Assembly (NCBI RefSeq): GCF_002277025.1
Contig: NZ_NIWD01000019.1
Location: forward strand, 124,001 to 188,000
DNA: 64,000 nucleotides
Reading direction: 5' to 3'
Origin: Sphingopyxis sp. GW247-27LB
Lineage (GTDB): Bacteria > Pseudomonadota > Alphaproteobacteria > Sphingomonadales > Sphingomonadaceae
Made by a program: the position numbers and the translations under genes. This document shows, in pieces, positions 18,301-25,078 of the stretch; the first letter of the stretch is position 1, and the number at the start of each line of letters is the position of its first letter. Below the pieces are notes generated by a model, which searched no databases, was not told the DNA's origin, and saw only the letters and a list, made by a program, of their open reading frames with translations.

Positions 18301-19577
18301 CTAATCGCACCAATCAGGCTGAACCTCCGATCTTTCGCCCGGTGACGACCGATTGCCGCGGCGAACGCCGATTCATATCGACGATCGCGCGCCGGCTTGA
18401 TGCGCTCGGCGCGCTTACCCGGGGGCAGCGCCAGACGGGTGGGCAAAATCTCTTCGATCCGATGGACAATCTCGAAAGCGACTATGCCAAGGATGCGCTG
18501 CTGACCTGGTATCGACTGTTGCATCGCGGCAAACTGACCAGCGTCACCTTCGGTGATTTCTGTCACCGCACCGGCTTGCGCCTTGAATATGAAGGCGAGC
18601 TGGTCGAAAAACTCCCGCCCATCCAACGGTGGCTTAACCGCATTCTTGCTCTGCCGATCGCGATCCAGAATGCAATCTTTGACGAATATCTCGGTCTTGT
18701 CGAAACCCGCATCGATGCCGCAAAGAAGGCTGGCACCTTCGATGCCGGCGTCGAAACCATCCGCGCCGACAAGCTGACAATCGCCGACGAGATAACCCTC
18801 CGCGGTGGGGCGGACACGTCGACCTCAACACGGCTCCTCACCGTTGAGGCCGAATGGCAGCGCGAAATGCGCTCGCTGGCGGACGTGTCCGCCTTGGCGG
18901 AACGTTTCGGCGCGCGGGCACTCCACTTGCGCAATGCGCGTTCGGGAAAGGTTGCGTTGCAAACGCCGGCGCGAACCCGATTGACCGACGCAGGCGAAGC
19001 CGTTGCAACCTGGCAGCTCACCCGCCCCGGGAACCGTCAATTTATCACCGCCGGGGATCTCGAGGAAAGCATGTGGGAGCCGGTCGACGCCGGGACCTTC
19101 GCAGACTGCTGGACGGCCGAGTGCGACGGGCTCCGCCAAAATCCCAATCGCGAGCGCTTCTTCCTCGCCGTCGGCCGCCTTCTTCCGATCTGGAACTTGC
19201 TTGGTGATGATCCTGAGGTTCGACGCCTCGTGACAGCCGACGGACGCGCGCTGCTGGGCCGCATAGTTCCGCGCGGCGACGTAAACGCGCTGCTCGGCAA
19301 GCTCGGTATCGCCGGCGCGATCGAACTTGCGCCCGCCGAAATTGTCGCCGCCGCATGGGAAGGAAAGACCGTCCCGATCGGGAGCAGCACGGGTCTGACG
19401 CTTCAGCGCCGGCGCGTTAACGGAGAATCGCGCCTCGAGCTCAACGGGTTCGATCCGCGGTCATTGCCATCGCTGAAAGCCCATGGCTGTTTCACAGAAA
19501 TCATCCAGTTCAAGACCCGTATGTTCATTCCGGTGTCGCGAGCTGCCGACATTGTCTCGGCGCTATCGGCTAAATGA
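15351..19577 (+). CDS. Strawberry-notch-type helicase with N-terminal DNA methyltransferase domain
   Basis: 1408 residues. N-terminal part: class I SAM-methyltransferase with SAM site VLEPSAGVGMLATW and catalytic NPPF at 196-199. Middle: superfamily II helicase core with Walker A GDGTGAGKGRQ (474-484) and DEAH box (581-584, LLLFDEAHAMGG). C-terminal half: strawberry-notch helicase-C type segment with the arginine-rich RAVQGLGRTNRTNQ motif. Such fused proteins are hallmark genes of alphaproteobacterial plasmids and ICEs and may protect or remodel the element DNA; no substrate is known to me. No restriction nuclease gene is adjacent. Single gene with its own hairpin leader. Confidence 0.9.
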   Translation: MIIETDQAPAAAARQYAAACQIAKSLQNDAPLPRSLATEAMTAAYGSSSADGTWTQRDSFVAIEVGTILALRSMMLPETPTGIVEKLEEFERRLPTQTVRSEEQISTQHFSTPLALAWLVSHLAAIGDDDIVLEPSAGVGMLATWADRAKAVCINEIDPVRAGLLRHLFPGISVTSFNAAQINQHVSVAPTVVIMNPPFARNAAGAVDPFAAHRHFAAALAALQTGGRVVAIMPDNFHPGGKHGSLFDRAVSGSHVRLMLRLDKGFTGKGTSVAVRIIVADKGSGGRRPPSTINRASVRSLLEAIREVPPRAVIQPAPLPPPPGAAKPASLFGAFRAVPAKSFPRAARPLPSFEIATVDYRVHDPVAAAHDDAALYVPWRSQRLEFDNPSEHPSPLVESAAMAAVALPAPNYRPQLPKRVLDDKVLSAAQLETIVHALAATDIDLPGRYRLPDKGLALIPHAEGQSYRQGFFLGDGTGAGKGRQIAGIIMDQWLRGNRRHLWLSDSSALIEDARRDWQALGGTPLDIQPLGRVRAGAGIEIGDSILFASYATLRSEAGGDRRLDQILTWLGDEFDGLLLFDEAHAMGGVAGGEGRFGATSGSQQGIAGVELQNRLPRARVIYASATGASDVNNLAYATRLGLWGEGTAFVDREAFTARIRDGGVAAMELVARELKAMGVYTARALSYAGVEYDILEHELTPGQIRDFDTYADAWAIIHRNMEEALAAASVVDRLTGATLNGQALSAARSRFESAKQRFFSALLLAMKLPSLLPAIDVALQSDQSAVIQLVTTSEALLSRRLADLDPADRAELALDLSPRELVMDYLQAAFPTRAMEIVSDDDGNERSRPLSDADGNPVHSQEALRIREDTLELLGAMPPIAPALDAVIERFGTDAVAEVTGRTKRLVRLPDGSQKLQSRSPSACMADADAFMNGAKRILVFSDAGGTGRSYHASLDHQNQQRRVHFLLEPGWRADRAVQGLGRTNRTNQAEPPIFRPVTTDCRGERRFISTIARRLDALGALTRGQRQTGGQNLFDPMDNLESDYAKDALLTWYRLLHRGKLTSVTFGDFCHRTGLRLEYEGELVEKLPPIQRWLNRILALPIAIQNAIFDEYLGLVETRIDAAKKAGTFDAGVETIRADKLTIADEITLRGGADTSTSTRLLTVEAEWQREMRSLADVSALAERFGARALHLRNARSGKVALQTPARTRLTDAGEAVATWQLTRPGNRQFITAGDLEESMWEPVDAGTFADCWTAECDGLRQNPNRERFFLAVGRLLPIWNLLGDDPEVRRLVTADGRALLGRIVPRGDVNALLGKLGIAGAIELAPAEIVAAAWEGKTVPIGSSTGLTLQRRRVNGESRLELNGFDPRSLPSLKAHGCFTEIIQFKTRMFIPVSRAADIVSALSAK

Positions 19578-19840
19578 CACCGGCGATCGGAAGATAGTTC
19601 AGGAAGAATGGGTCGCCGAAAATAGAGGCGGTTTGTCGGGCAGGTTCGCGGTAGTGCTTGAAATGTCGATGTGTCTTCATTTGACGGCACTATAAGCTTA
19701 CACCTTTGTAAGTTATTGAATGTCAAATCATGGCGCTTTCCTGCAGCCTACCTCGCAGGTATAATGAAAAAACTGCTTGCAGGACGGCTCTCCAGTGAGG
19801 ATTACGGCGCCGGTCGCAACCAACCATCAGGAAAAATCAA

Positions 19841-20302
19841 ATGAACGATATTCCCCAGGATACGGGTGATCTGCTCACCCTCACCGCAGATATTGTTGCC
19901 GCGCATGTGGGCAACAATAGTGTCGCAATTTCGGACCTGTCACTTCTAATCAACAACGTGCATTCCGCACTCTCTGCACTATCTCATCCCGCTGAAAAGC
20001 CCGAAGAACCTCTTGTGCCGGCGGTCTCAATTCGTTCGTCGGTGAAACCTGACTACATTGTATGTCTTGAGGACGGAAAGAAGCTTAAAATGCTTCGGCG
20101 ACATCTTATGACCCATTATGGGCTCACGCCCGAAGACTACCGCGCAAAATGGGGACTGCCTGCCGATTATCCCATGGTCGCACCAAGCTATGCGGAAAAA
20201 CGGCGGGTGCTGGCAAAAGAAATCGGGCTCGGCACGAAAGGTCGCGGTGGCGGTCGTAAGCCTGCCCGGAGTGCTGCCAAACCAGCGGTAAAGCGCACCT
20301 GA
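19841..20302 (+). CDS. MucR/Ros-family transcriptional regulator
   Basis: 153 residues. The C-terminal Ros-type domain is unmistakable: YIVCLEDGKKLKMLRRHLMTHYG, then LTPEDYRAKWGLPADYPMVAP and YAEKRRVLAKEIGLG, ending in a basic tail. Classical Ros has CxxC-x9-H-x4-H; here the second Cys is Asp (CLED), a substitution known in some MucR proteins. The 264-bp upstream region is AT-richer than its surroundings, which suits an autoregulated MucR promoter. Probably an H-NS-like silencer acting on the element. Confidence 0.9.
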   Translation: MNDIPQDTGDLLTLTADIVAAHVGNNSVAISDLSLLINNVHSALSALSHPAEKPEEPLVPAVSIRSSVKPDYIVCLEDGKKLKMLRRHLMTHYGLTPEDYRAKWGLPADYPMVAPSYAEKRRVLAKEIGLGTKGRGGGRKPARSAAKPAVKRT

Positions 20303-20644
20303 TTACCAATCAGGGTGGCGGGGCGGCCTATGACGGAGCCTCGCCACAACTTCCTGCCATTCGGTCTCATCTCGAGGCCCAAATTCGATTGTAGGCGCTT
20401 CTAACGTCGCAGCGACCTCGACTGGTCGGCGACGGCATATTGTGCAGCGCATATGCTCGATGACGTCTGTCGGCCGACTATCCCAGTGGTGCAGAGCAAA
20501 CCAGCGCCACAAAATTCCGCCGTCCACGACGCCCCGATGCTCACAGAATCCGCATCGCACCGCGACATTTGAGCGGTTTCGCCTGATCTCTTCGAGCGAT
20601 TCAAAACTCCCAGCCACACGCTCTCCCATAGGAGGATAGCACAA
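20303..20644 (-). CDS. Small zinc-ribbon-like protein, unknown function
   Basis: 113 residues, convergent with mucR, stop codons abutting. Two CxxC pairs (VRCGFCEHRG and MRCTICRRRP) with HHW/H residues between them suggest a zinc-binding fold. The remainder is short and lacks recognised motifs. Start ATG 20644; an internal ATG (residue 6) would change little. Coding status is supported by the cysteine pattern only. Confidence 0.55.
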   Translation of the reverse strand: MCYPPMGERVAGSFESLEEIRRNRSNVAVRCGFCEHRGVVDGGILWRWFALHHWDSRPTDVIEHMRCTICRRRPVEVAATLEAPTIEFGPRDETEWQEVVARLRHRPPRHPDW

Positions 20645-20674
20645 GCGCGCAATAACCTGGGCTGCGCGGAGCCA

Positions 20675-20695
20675 TGGCGCGCCTTCGGCGCGCCA
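20675..20695. repeat. Perfect 9-bp GC hairpin
   Basis: TGGCGCGCC, TTC, GGCGCGCCA. Lies about 90 bp before the parB start in a leader that also carries long purine (GGGAAGG) runs and a GGGGC/GCCCC dyad. No U-run. Confidence 0.55.
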
Positions 20696-20784
20696 GGAAT
20701 GAGAGGGAAGGGGGAAGGAAGGGGGCGAGGCCCCTTGGGAGTTAAGCCCATGAACCGGGTCTCGGTTGTTACCGGAGATTCATC

Positions 20785-22830
20785 ATGCAGAACCAGCCGA
20801 TTCCTTTCAACAAGCTCCGTCTCTCGCCGGCCAATGCCCGCAAAACCTTCACCCAAGCCGGTATCGATGCCCTCGCGGTTTCGATCGACGCGTATGGACT
20901 TCTACAACCCGTCATCGTCAGCCCGGCTACCGACAAGAAGTCGTTCTTCGACGTTCATGCGGGCGGCCGACGCTGGCGCGCGATCGCGCAGCTCATCAAA
21001 AGCGGCGAACTGCCGAAGAATGCCATGGTCGATGCGCGCGTGTGCAATGACGAAAAAGCCGCGCTCGCTGAAGAAATCAGTCTGGCCGAAAACATCATCC
21101 GCGAAGCCATGTCGCCCGCCGATGAATGCCGTGGCTACCGCGCCGCCATGGACAAGGGCGAAAGCGAAGAGGAGCTCGCGCGGCGGATGGGCGTCACGGT
21201 CCGTCACGTTCAGGGGCGTCTCCGCCTCGCCGATCTTGCCGAGCCGATCTTCGATGCGCTCGCCGAAGGGAAAATTACCCTCGACGTCGCCAAGGCATAC
21301 GGAAGCACCGCCGATCGCGACACGCAGCTCGCCGCCTGGAATGTTTTCAAGGATAGCTGGCAGGGCGATCAACCCCACACGATCCGGCGCTATCTCAACG
21401 AGAGCGCGATCGAGGCGAGCAGCGCCGTCGCGAAACTGGTCGGTGAGGAGGAATATCTCGCCGCCGGTGGTCGCATTGAACGTGACCTCTTCGCCGGTGA
21501 GGGGGAAGGCCAATGGCTTGATCGCCCGATCGCCGAAGACATCGCCCGCGGGAAGCTCGAGCAAGCTGCCGAAGCCATCATGGCCGTCGGCACACTGGGA
21601 TGGATTCGCGTTCTCCTCGCCCAGCATGTTCCGCATTCGGCGACCGCAGGCCTGCACGACTATTACATCCGGCGTGGCGAACTGAGCGAAGACGATCAGG
21701 CCCGCATGACCGCGATCGAAGAGCGGCTGCAGTCGATTGAGGAGGAACTGGAGGATGCAACCGATCCAGACGTGATTTCGCGTCTCGAGGCCGAGAATGA
21801 AGCGTTGGACGCCGAGCATACCGAGATCGATAAACGCAGCTATGTGATTCCGGAGGACGAACGGCCGCACGTTGGCACATTCCTCTTGCTCGCCGCCGAT
21901 GGCACTCCGAAGGCGTCGCACCGCTACTTTTCGACGAAGGCGCCCAAGCGCGAAAAGCAGTCCCAAAAGGCCACCGGCGCTGACCGCGCTGCTCTGGAGG
22001 ACGCTCTTCCCCGATCGCTCGAGGAGCAGCTTGCCAAGGAACGGCGCGACGTCTTGGCGTTGCACATCGCCCATGATCCCGCACTCGCGCTCGATCTGAC
22101 CATCTTCCGCCTCGCGCGGAAATTTACGGGCCACGCCGCTTACAACGACACCGGCGTCATGGTGACGATCGGCGAGCTCTTTGACCCCGCCGGCGTCCCC
22201 GCCGCCCATTCAACGGCCGCACAAGATGGCCTCGACGCGGTCCGCTCCGGTCTTCCGTGCGATTGGGCAGGCGCCGACGACAGTTTCAGCGCGTTCATGG
22301 CGTTCCGCGAACTCGACGAAACGGACAAGGCAGCATGGCTTGCGTTTGCCGTCAGTCAAAGCCTTCAGGCGAGCCTCGCCAGCGGCGATCGCGCTAACCG
22401 CTTCCAATCCGAGCTTGGCGCGCTGCTCGAAATCGATACCGCCGAACACTGGCGGCCGAGCGCGGATGTCTTCTTCGACAAGATCCGCAAGCCGCAGATT
22501 CTGTCGATCCTGGGCAAGCTCGATCCCGAGCTTCCGGGTCGCTACGCCAGCGAAAAGAAGGCCGCCCTATCGTCTGCGGCCGCAAAACTCTGCGCCGGCG
22601 AAGCCATCGTCACGCCTGAGGTGAAGGCGCGGGCGCAGAGCTGGATCCCGGACGTCATGATGTTTCGCGCTGCCGGGACCCCGGATGAACCGGAAGCGCC
22701 GCTGGTCGACGATGACAGCAGCGAAGAGCAACCTGCCATCGATGACGCTGATGACGAGCAAGCCGACGAGGCCAACCCTGCCGTGAACGAGGTCGACCAG
22801 ACCGAGGCCATTTTGGCCGACGCAGCCTGA
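20785..22830 (+). CDS. Long ParB/RepB/Spo0J-family protein
   Basis: 681 residues. The N-terminal ParB/sulfiredoxin-like domain spans about residues 5-110 (IPFNKLRLSPANARKTF, GLLQPVIVSP, VHAGGRRWRAI, EEISLAENIIREAMSPADE). An HTH follows (EEELARRMGVTVRHVQGRLRLADL). The long C-terminal half is helical with an acidic, low-complexity end (DDDSSEEQPAIDDADDEQADE). About twice the length of chromosomal ParB and without a ParA neighbour, as in many conjugative plasmids and ICEs; it may act as a CTP-dependent DNA clamp or as a regulator rather than in partition. Confidence 0.9.
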   Translation: MQNQPIPFNKLRLSPANARKTFTQAGIDALAVSIDAYGLLQPVIVSPATDKKSFFDVHAGGRRWRAIAQLIKSGELPKNAMVDARVCNDEKAALAEEISLAENIIREAMSPADECRGYRAAMDKGESEEELARRMGVTVRHVQGRLRLADLAEPIFDALAEGKITLDVAKAYGSTADRDTQLAAWNVFKDSWQGDQPHTIRRYLNESAIEASSAVAKLVGEEEYLAAGGRIERDLFAGEGEGQWLDRPIAEDIARGKLEQAAEAIMAVGTLGWIRVLLAQHVPHSATAGLHDYYIRRGELSEDDQARMTAIEERLQSIEEELEDATDPDVISRLEAENEALDAEHTEIDKRSYVIPEDERPHVGTFLLLAADGTPKASHRYFSTKAPKREKQSQKATGADRAALEDALPRSLEEQLAKERRDVLALHIAHDPALALDLTIFRLARKFTGHAAYNDTGVMVTIGELFDPAGVPAAHSTAAQDGLDAVRSGLPCDWAGADDSFSAFMAFRELDETDKAAWLAFAVSQSLQASLASGDRANRFQSELGALLEIDTAEHWRPSADVFFDKIRKPQILSILGKLDPELPGRYASEKKAALSSAAAKLCAGEAIVTPEVKARAQSWIPDVMMFRAAGTPDEPEAPLVDDDSSEEQPAIDDADDEQADEANPAVNEVDQTEAILADAA

Positions 22831-22933
22831 GGCATCGCTGGGCGGCGCGGAAGCAAGGGTCTCGACTTCCAGTTGGAAGCCTGCCTCCGCGCCGCTGTCG
22901 ACATTCTGAAATTTCTCTATTGGAGTCAACAAG

Positions 22934-23485
22934 ATGCCCGATTGTGCATTTGCATCGATCGTCATCGGCGGCCGCGTGTCCGCCGACGACTTTATCACGC
23001 TCTGTCATCTGATCGTCTGTGAGGGTCTTTCCCGCGAGGAGGATGGAGAGGAATTCTCGCCAGAACTTCGAAGTGAAGGCCAGCCACTTCGCCTGTTCGA
23101 CCATCAAGCGATCGGCGGGCGTTTCGGCGCTCTGGAAGAATGGTGTGAGGATCGCGGCCTTCCGTTCACACGGACGTGCGCCGGCTATCCGGGAGGCTGG
23201 CGCGCCGAACGTGTCGTTTTCACGGGGCGCGGTCCCGTGGAAGATTATCCGGCGGACAACGATGGGAACGTCGTCGCTACCAGCGAGACTGTCAAAGCAC
23301 ATGAACACATCTCGACGCTGCGCGCCTGGTTCGCCGCCGCCGAATTCAAGATTCCCCCGCTGGTGATCACCTCCGAAGACGTCACGTCGCCCCGCGACAT
23401 TTCCCGCGCGAGCGCGGGAAGGGAGGAAAGTGGGGGAGGAGGCGGCGAGCACCGCTCGCAGCTTCAGAAAGGACCAGCGACATGA
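22934..23485 (+). CDS. Conserved mobile-element protein of unknown function
   Basis: 183 residues between parB and ardC; its stop overlaps the ardC ATG by 4 bp, arguing for coupled translation. A compact N-terminal domain (FASIVIGGRVSADDFITLCHLIVCEGLS, HQAIGGRFGALEEWCEDRGLPFTRTC) is followed by a Gly-rich C-terminal tail. The tail coincides with the hairpin at 23401-23420 and GGGGGAGGAGG purine runs, so the protein could also end functionally before this leader-like DNA. I do not recognise the family. Confidence 0.7.
   Translation: MPDCAFASIVIGGRVSADDFITLCHLIVCEGLSREEDGEEFSPELRSEGQPLRLFDHQAIGGRFGALEEWCEDRGLPFTRTCAGYPGGWRAERVVFTGRGPVEDYPADNDGNVVATSETVKAHEHISTLRAWFAAAEFKIPPLVITSEDVTSPRDISRASAGREESGGGGGEHRSQLQKGPAT
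23401..23420. repeat. Perfect 9-bp GC hairpin inside the 3' end of the preceding gene
   Basis: TTCCCGCGC, GA, GCGCGGGAA, about 60 bp upstream of ardC and followed by purine-rich GGGAGGAAAG. It resembles the GC hairpins before 13471 and 20785. Confidence 0.55.
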
Positions 23486-24375
23486 AACCTCGTCACGATA
23501 TCTATCAAACCATCACCGCCGAGCTAGCCGCTGCGATCGACGCCGGCGCCGGCCAGTGGCGTATGCCCTGGCACCATGACGGCGGGACGGTGATGCGGCC
23601 GACCAGTGCTGTCGGACGCGCATATACCGGCATCAACCGTCTCGTCCTTTGGGCGTCGGCCGAAGCTCACGGTTTTCAGTCCGGCACTTGGGCTACCTAC
23701 CGTCAGTGGACTGAGGTCGGCGCACAGGTGCGCCGCGGCGAAACCGGTACGCACGTCATTCTGTGGAAAAAGCAGGAGCGTGACGAACCCACGTCGGCGG
23801 ATTCCGATGGCGAGGAACGCAGCGCCCGCTTCTTTGCTCGGAGCTTTGTCGTCTTCAACCAATCGCAGGTCGATGGCTCGCCCGAACGGACACTGGCAAG
23901 CGCACGGCCGATCGGCGAAACAGCCGCCTCTGCGAAACTGTTCCTCGAAAGCGTTGGCGTCCCTGTGCACTACGGCCCTTGGGACGCGTATTTTCGGCCC
24001 GATGAGGACCGCGTCTACATGCCCGACCGCGAAGCCTTCGACAGCGACGAAGACTTCATTTCGACGCTCGGACATGAAATCGTTCATTCGACGGGAAGCG
24101 CGCAGCGCCTCGCCCGCGAAACGCTTCGGGACTATTTCAAGGATCGGACCATCCGGGCCCGCGAAGAGCTGGTTGCCGAGATCGGCGCCAGCTTCTTGAT
24201 GGCCGACCTTGGTCTGGGCTATTCGCCAAGGCCGGACCACGCAGCATATGTTGCCAGCTGGTTGAACATGCTCGGGAACGATACGCGCGCGATATTTCGC
24301 GCCGCGGCGGCGGCACAGGCTGCAACCGACTGGATTCATGCCCATGCCGCCTCAGGTCTGCCGATTGCGGCTTGA
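23482..24375 (+). CDS. ardC: ArdC-type antirestriction protein
   Basis: 297 residues. N-terminal ssDNA-binding domain (DUF1738: RHDIYQTITAELAAAIDAG, WRMPWH, YTGINRLVLW, WATYRQWTEVGAQVRRGETGTHVILWKK) and C-terminal metallopeptidase-like domain with HEIVH at 198-202 plus EELVAEIGASFL. By family knowledge ArdC proteins shield incoming single-stranded conjugative DNA from host restriction. Start overlaps the upstream gene by 4 bp. Its presence supports entry by conjugation. Confidence 0.92.
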   Translation: MKPRHDIYQTITAELAAAIDAGAGQWRMPWHHDGGTVMRPTSAVGRAYTGINRLVLWASAEAHGFQSGTWATYRQWTEVGAQVRRGETGTHVILWKKQERDEPTSADSDGEERSARFFARSFVVFNQSQVDGSPERTLASARPIGETAASAKLFLESVGVPVHYGPWDAYFRPDEDRVYMPDREAFDSDEDFISTLGHEIVHSTGSAQRLARETLRDYFKDRTIRAREELVAEIGASFLMADLGLGYSPRPDHAAYVASWLNMLGNDTRAIFRAAAAAQAATDWIHAHAASGLPIAA

Positions 24376-24378
24376 TCG

Positions 24379-24781
24379 ATGAGTGCGCTTCCACCTCGAG
24401 CCCATCGGTTGCTCATCCTCGCCTGTTCCGCGACAAAGCGGCAAGATGACGGCTATATGCCCGCCATCGACCGCTATGACGGACCGCTTTGGCAAACGGT
24501 CCGTTGCCATGCGGGCGATCGCAAGATGCTGAAAATCACCGTGCTGTCCGCACGATATGGTTTCCTCGACTCCAGGTCGCCGATCCAGAACTACGGCACC
24601 CATTTTACTGGAGAGTTCGCGGATCGGATGATGGGCGGTGGACTGGGCCACGCTGGTCACGGCCGCCTCTTCCCTCAAGCCGGACAATTTCGGGATCGGC
24701 GCGGCTTGCGAGATGGCTTTGCTCAGGGCGCATGGCGATCGGCCTTTCACCGTTTTCCCCTTCGACTGGTATCAGTTTTAA
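24379..24781 (+). pseudogene. YaaA/DUF6884-like gene, frameshifted
   Basis: The frame from ATG 24379 reads LLILACSATKRQ, DRYDGPLWQTVR and ITVLSARYGFLDSRSPIQNYGTHF, the pattern of DUF6884-type proteins. After about residue 85 it loses coherence (GLGHAGHGRLFPQ). In another frame from about 24640 the expected C-terminus continues: WATLVTAASSLKPDNFGIG, then ACEMALLRAHGDRPFTVFPF, with stop TAA at 24779-24781. A single indel around 24625-24645 would restore a protein of about 133 residues. It is the last backbone gene before the amino-sugar block; a sequencing error is the alternative. Confidence 0.7.
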
Positions 24782-24876
24782 CACCAACTGCCGAACCTAA
24801 CCTATGACCTAAAGCGTGGCGAGGCCATTGGAGGGTGTTTAGGCGTCGCGCACTCATGTCTGCCTATGACACAAAA

Positions 24877-24905
24877 TCTACGGTTAGCGTTCAACGAACC
24901 GTAGA
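24877..24905. repeat. 9-bp inverted repeat upstream of the TonB receptor
   Basis: TCTACGGTT, 11-nt spacer, AACCGTAGA. Perfect arms, no U-run, 174 bp before the receptor start. Could be an operator or a junction scar. Confidence 0.5.
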
Positions 24906-25025
24906 TGCAGAGCGGGATAAACCCTATCCAAATAAGACGCCTACGCCGGGATCTCGACTCGTCACACGAGATGAGCAAGCGAATGGAATTGATGCTCAGC
25001 ATAGCTGCTCATATTGGTATTGAAA

Positions 25026-25046
25026 TGGTATATAACTGTGTTATTG
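25026..25046 (+). promoter_or_regulatory. Weak copy of the TGGTA-type site before the receptor gene
   Basis: TGGTATATAACTGTGTTATT at 25026, 33 bp before the receptor ATG, resembles the sites at 32981 and 40193 (TGGTATnATA core). The second half is degenerate. Inferred target of the GntR regulator at 41270. Confidence 0.4.
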
Positions 25047-25078
25047 TCGAGACAGGTTTGAAGAGGGGAGTGAGCAAA

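Larger units (their letters stand above)
24782..25078. other. Left boundary of the amino-sugar block, regulatory region
   Basis: About 300 bp without a convincing gene. It contains the 9-bp inverted repeat at 24877-24905 and a TGGTAT-type site at 25026. The frame of the receptor gene is open back to 24905, but that part lacks signal-peptide character. Confidence 0.5.

Noticed and set aside
20902..22209. 435-codon frame on the minus strand
   Set aside because: Antisense shadow of parB, which has clear ParB domains.
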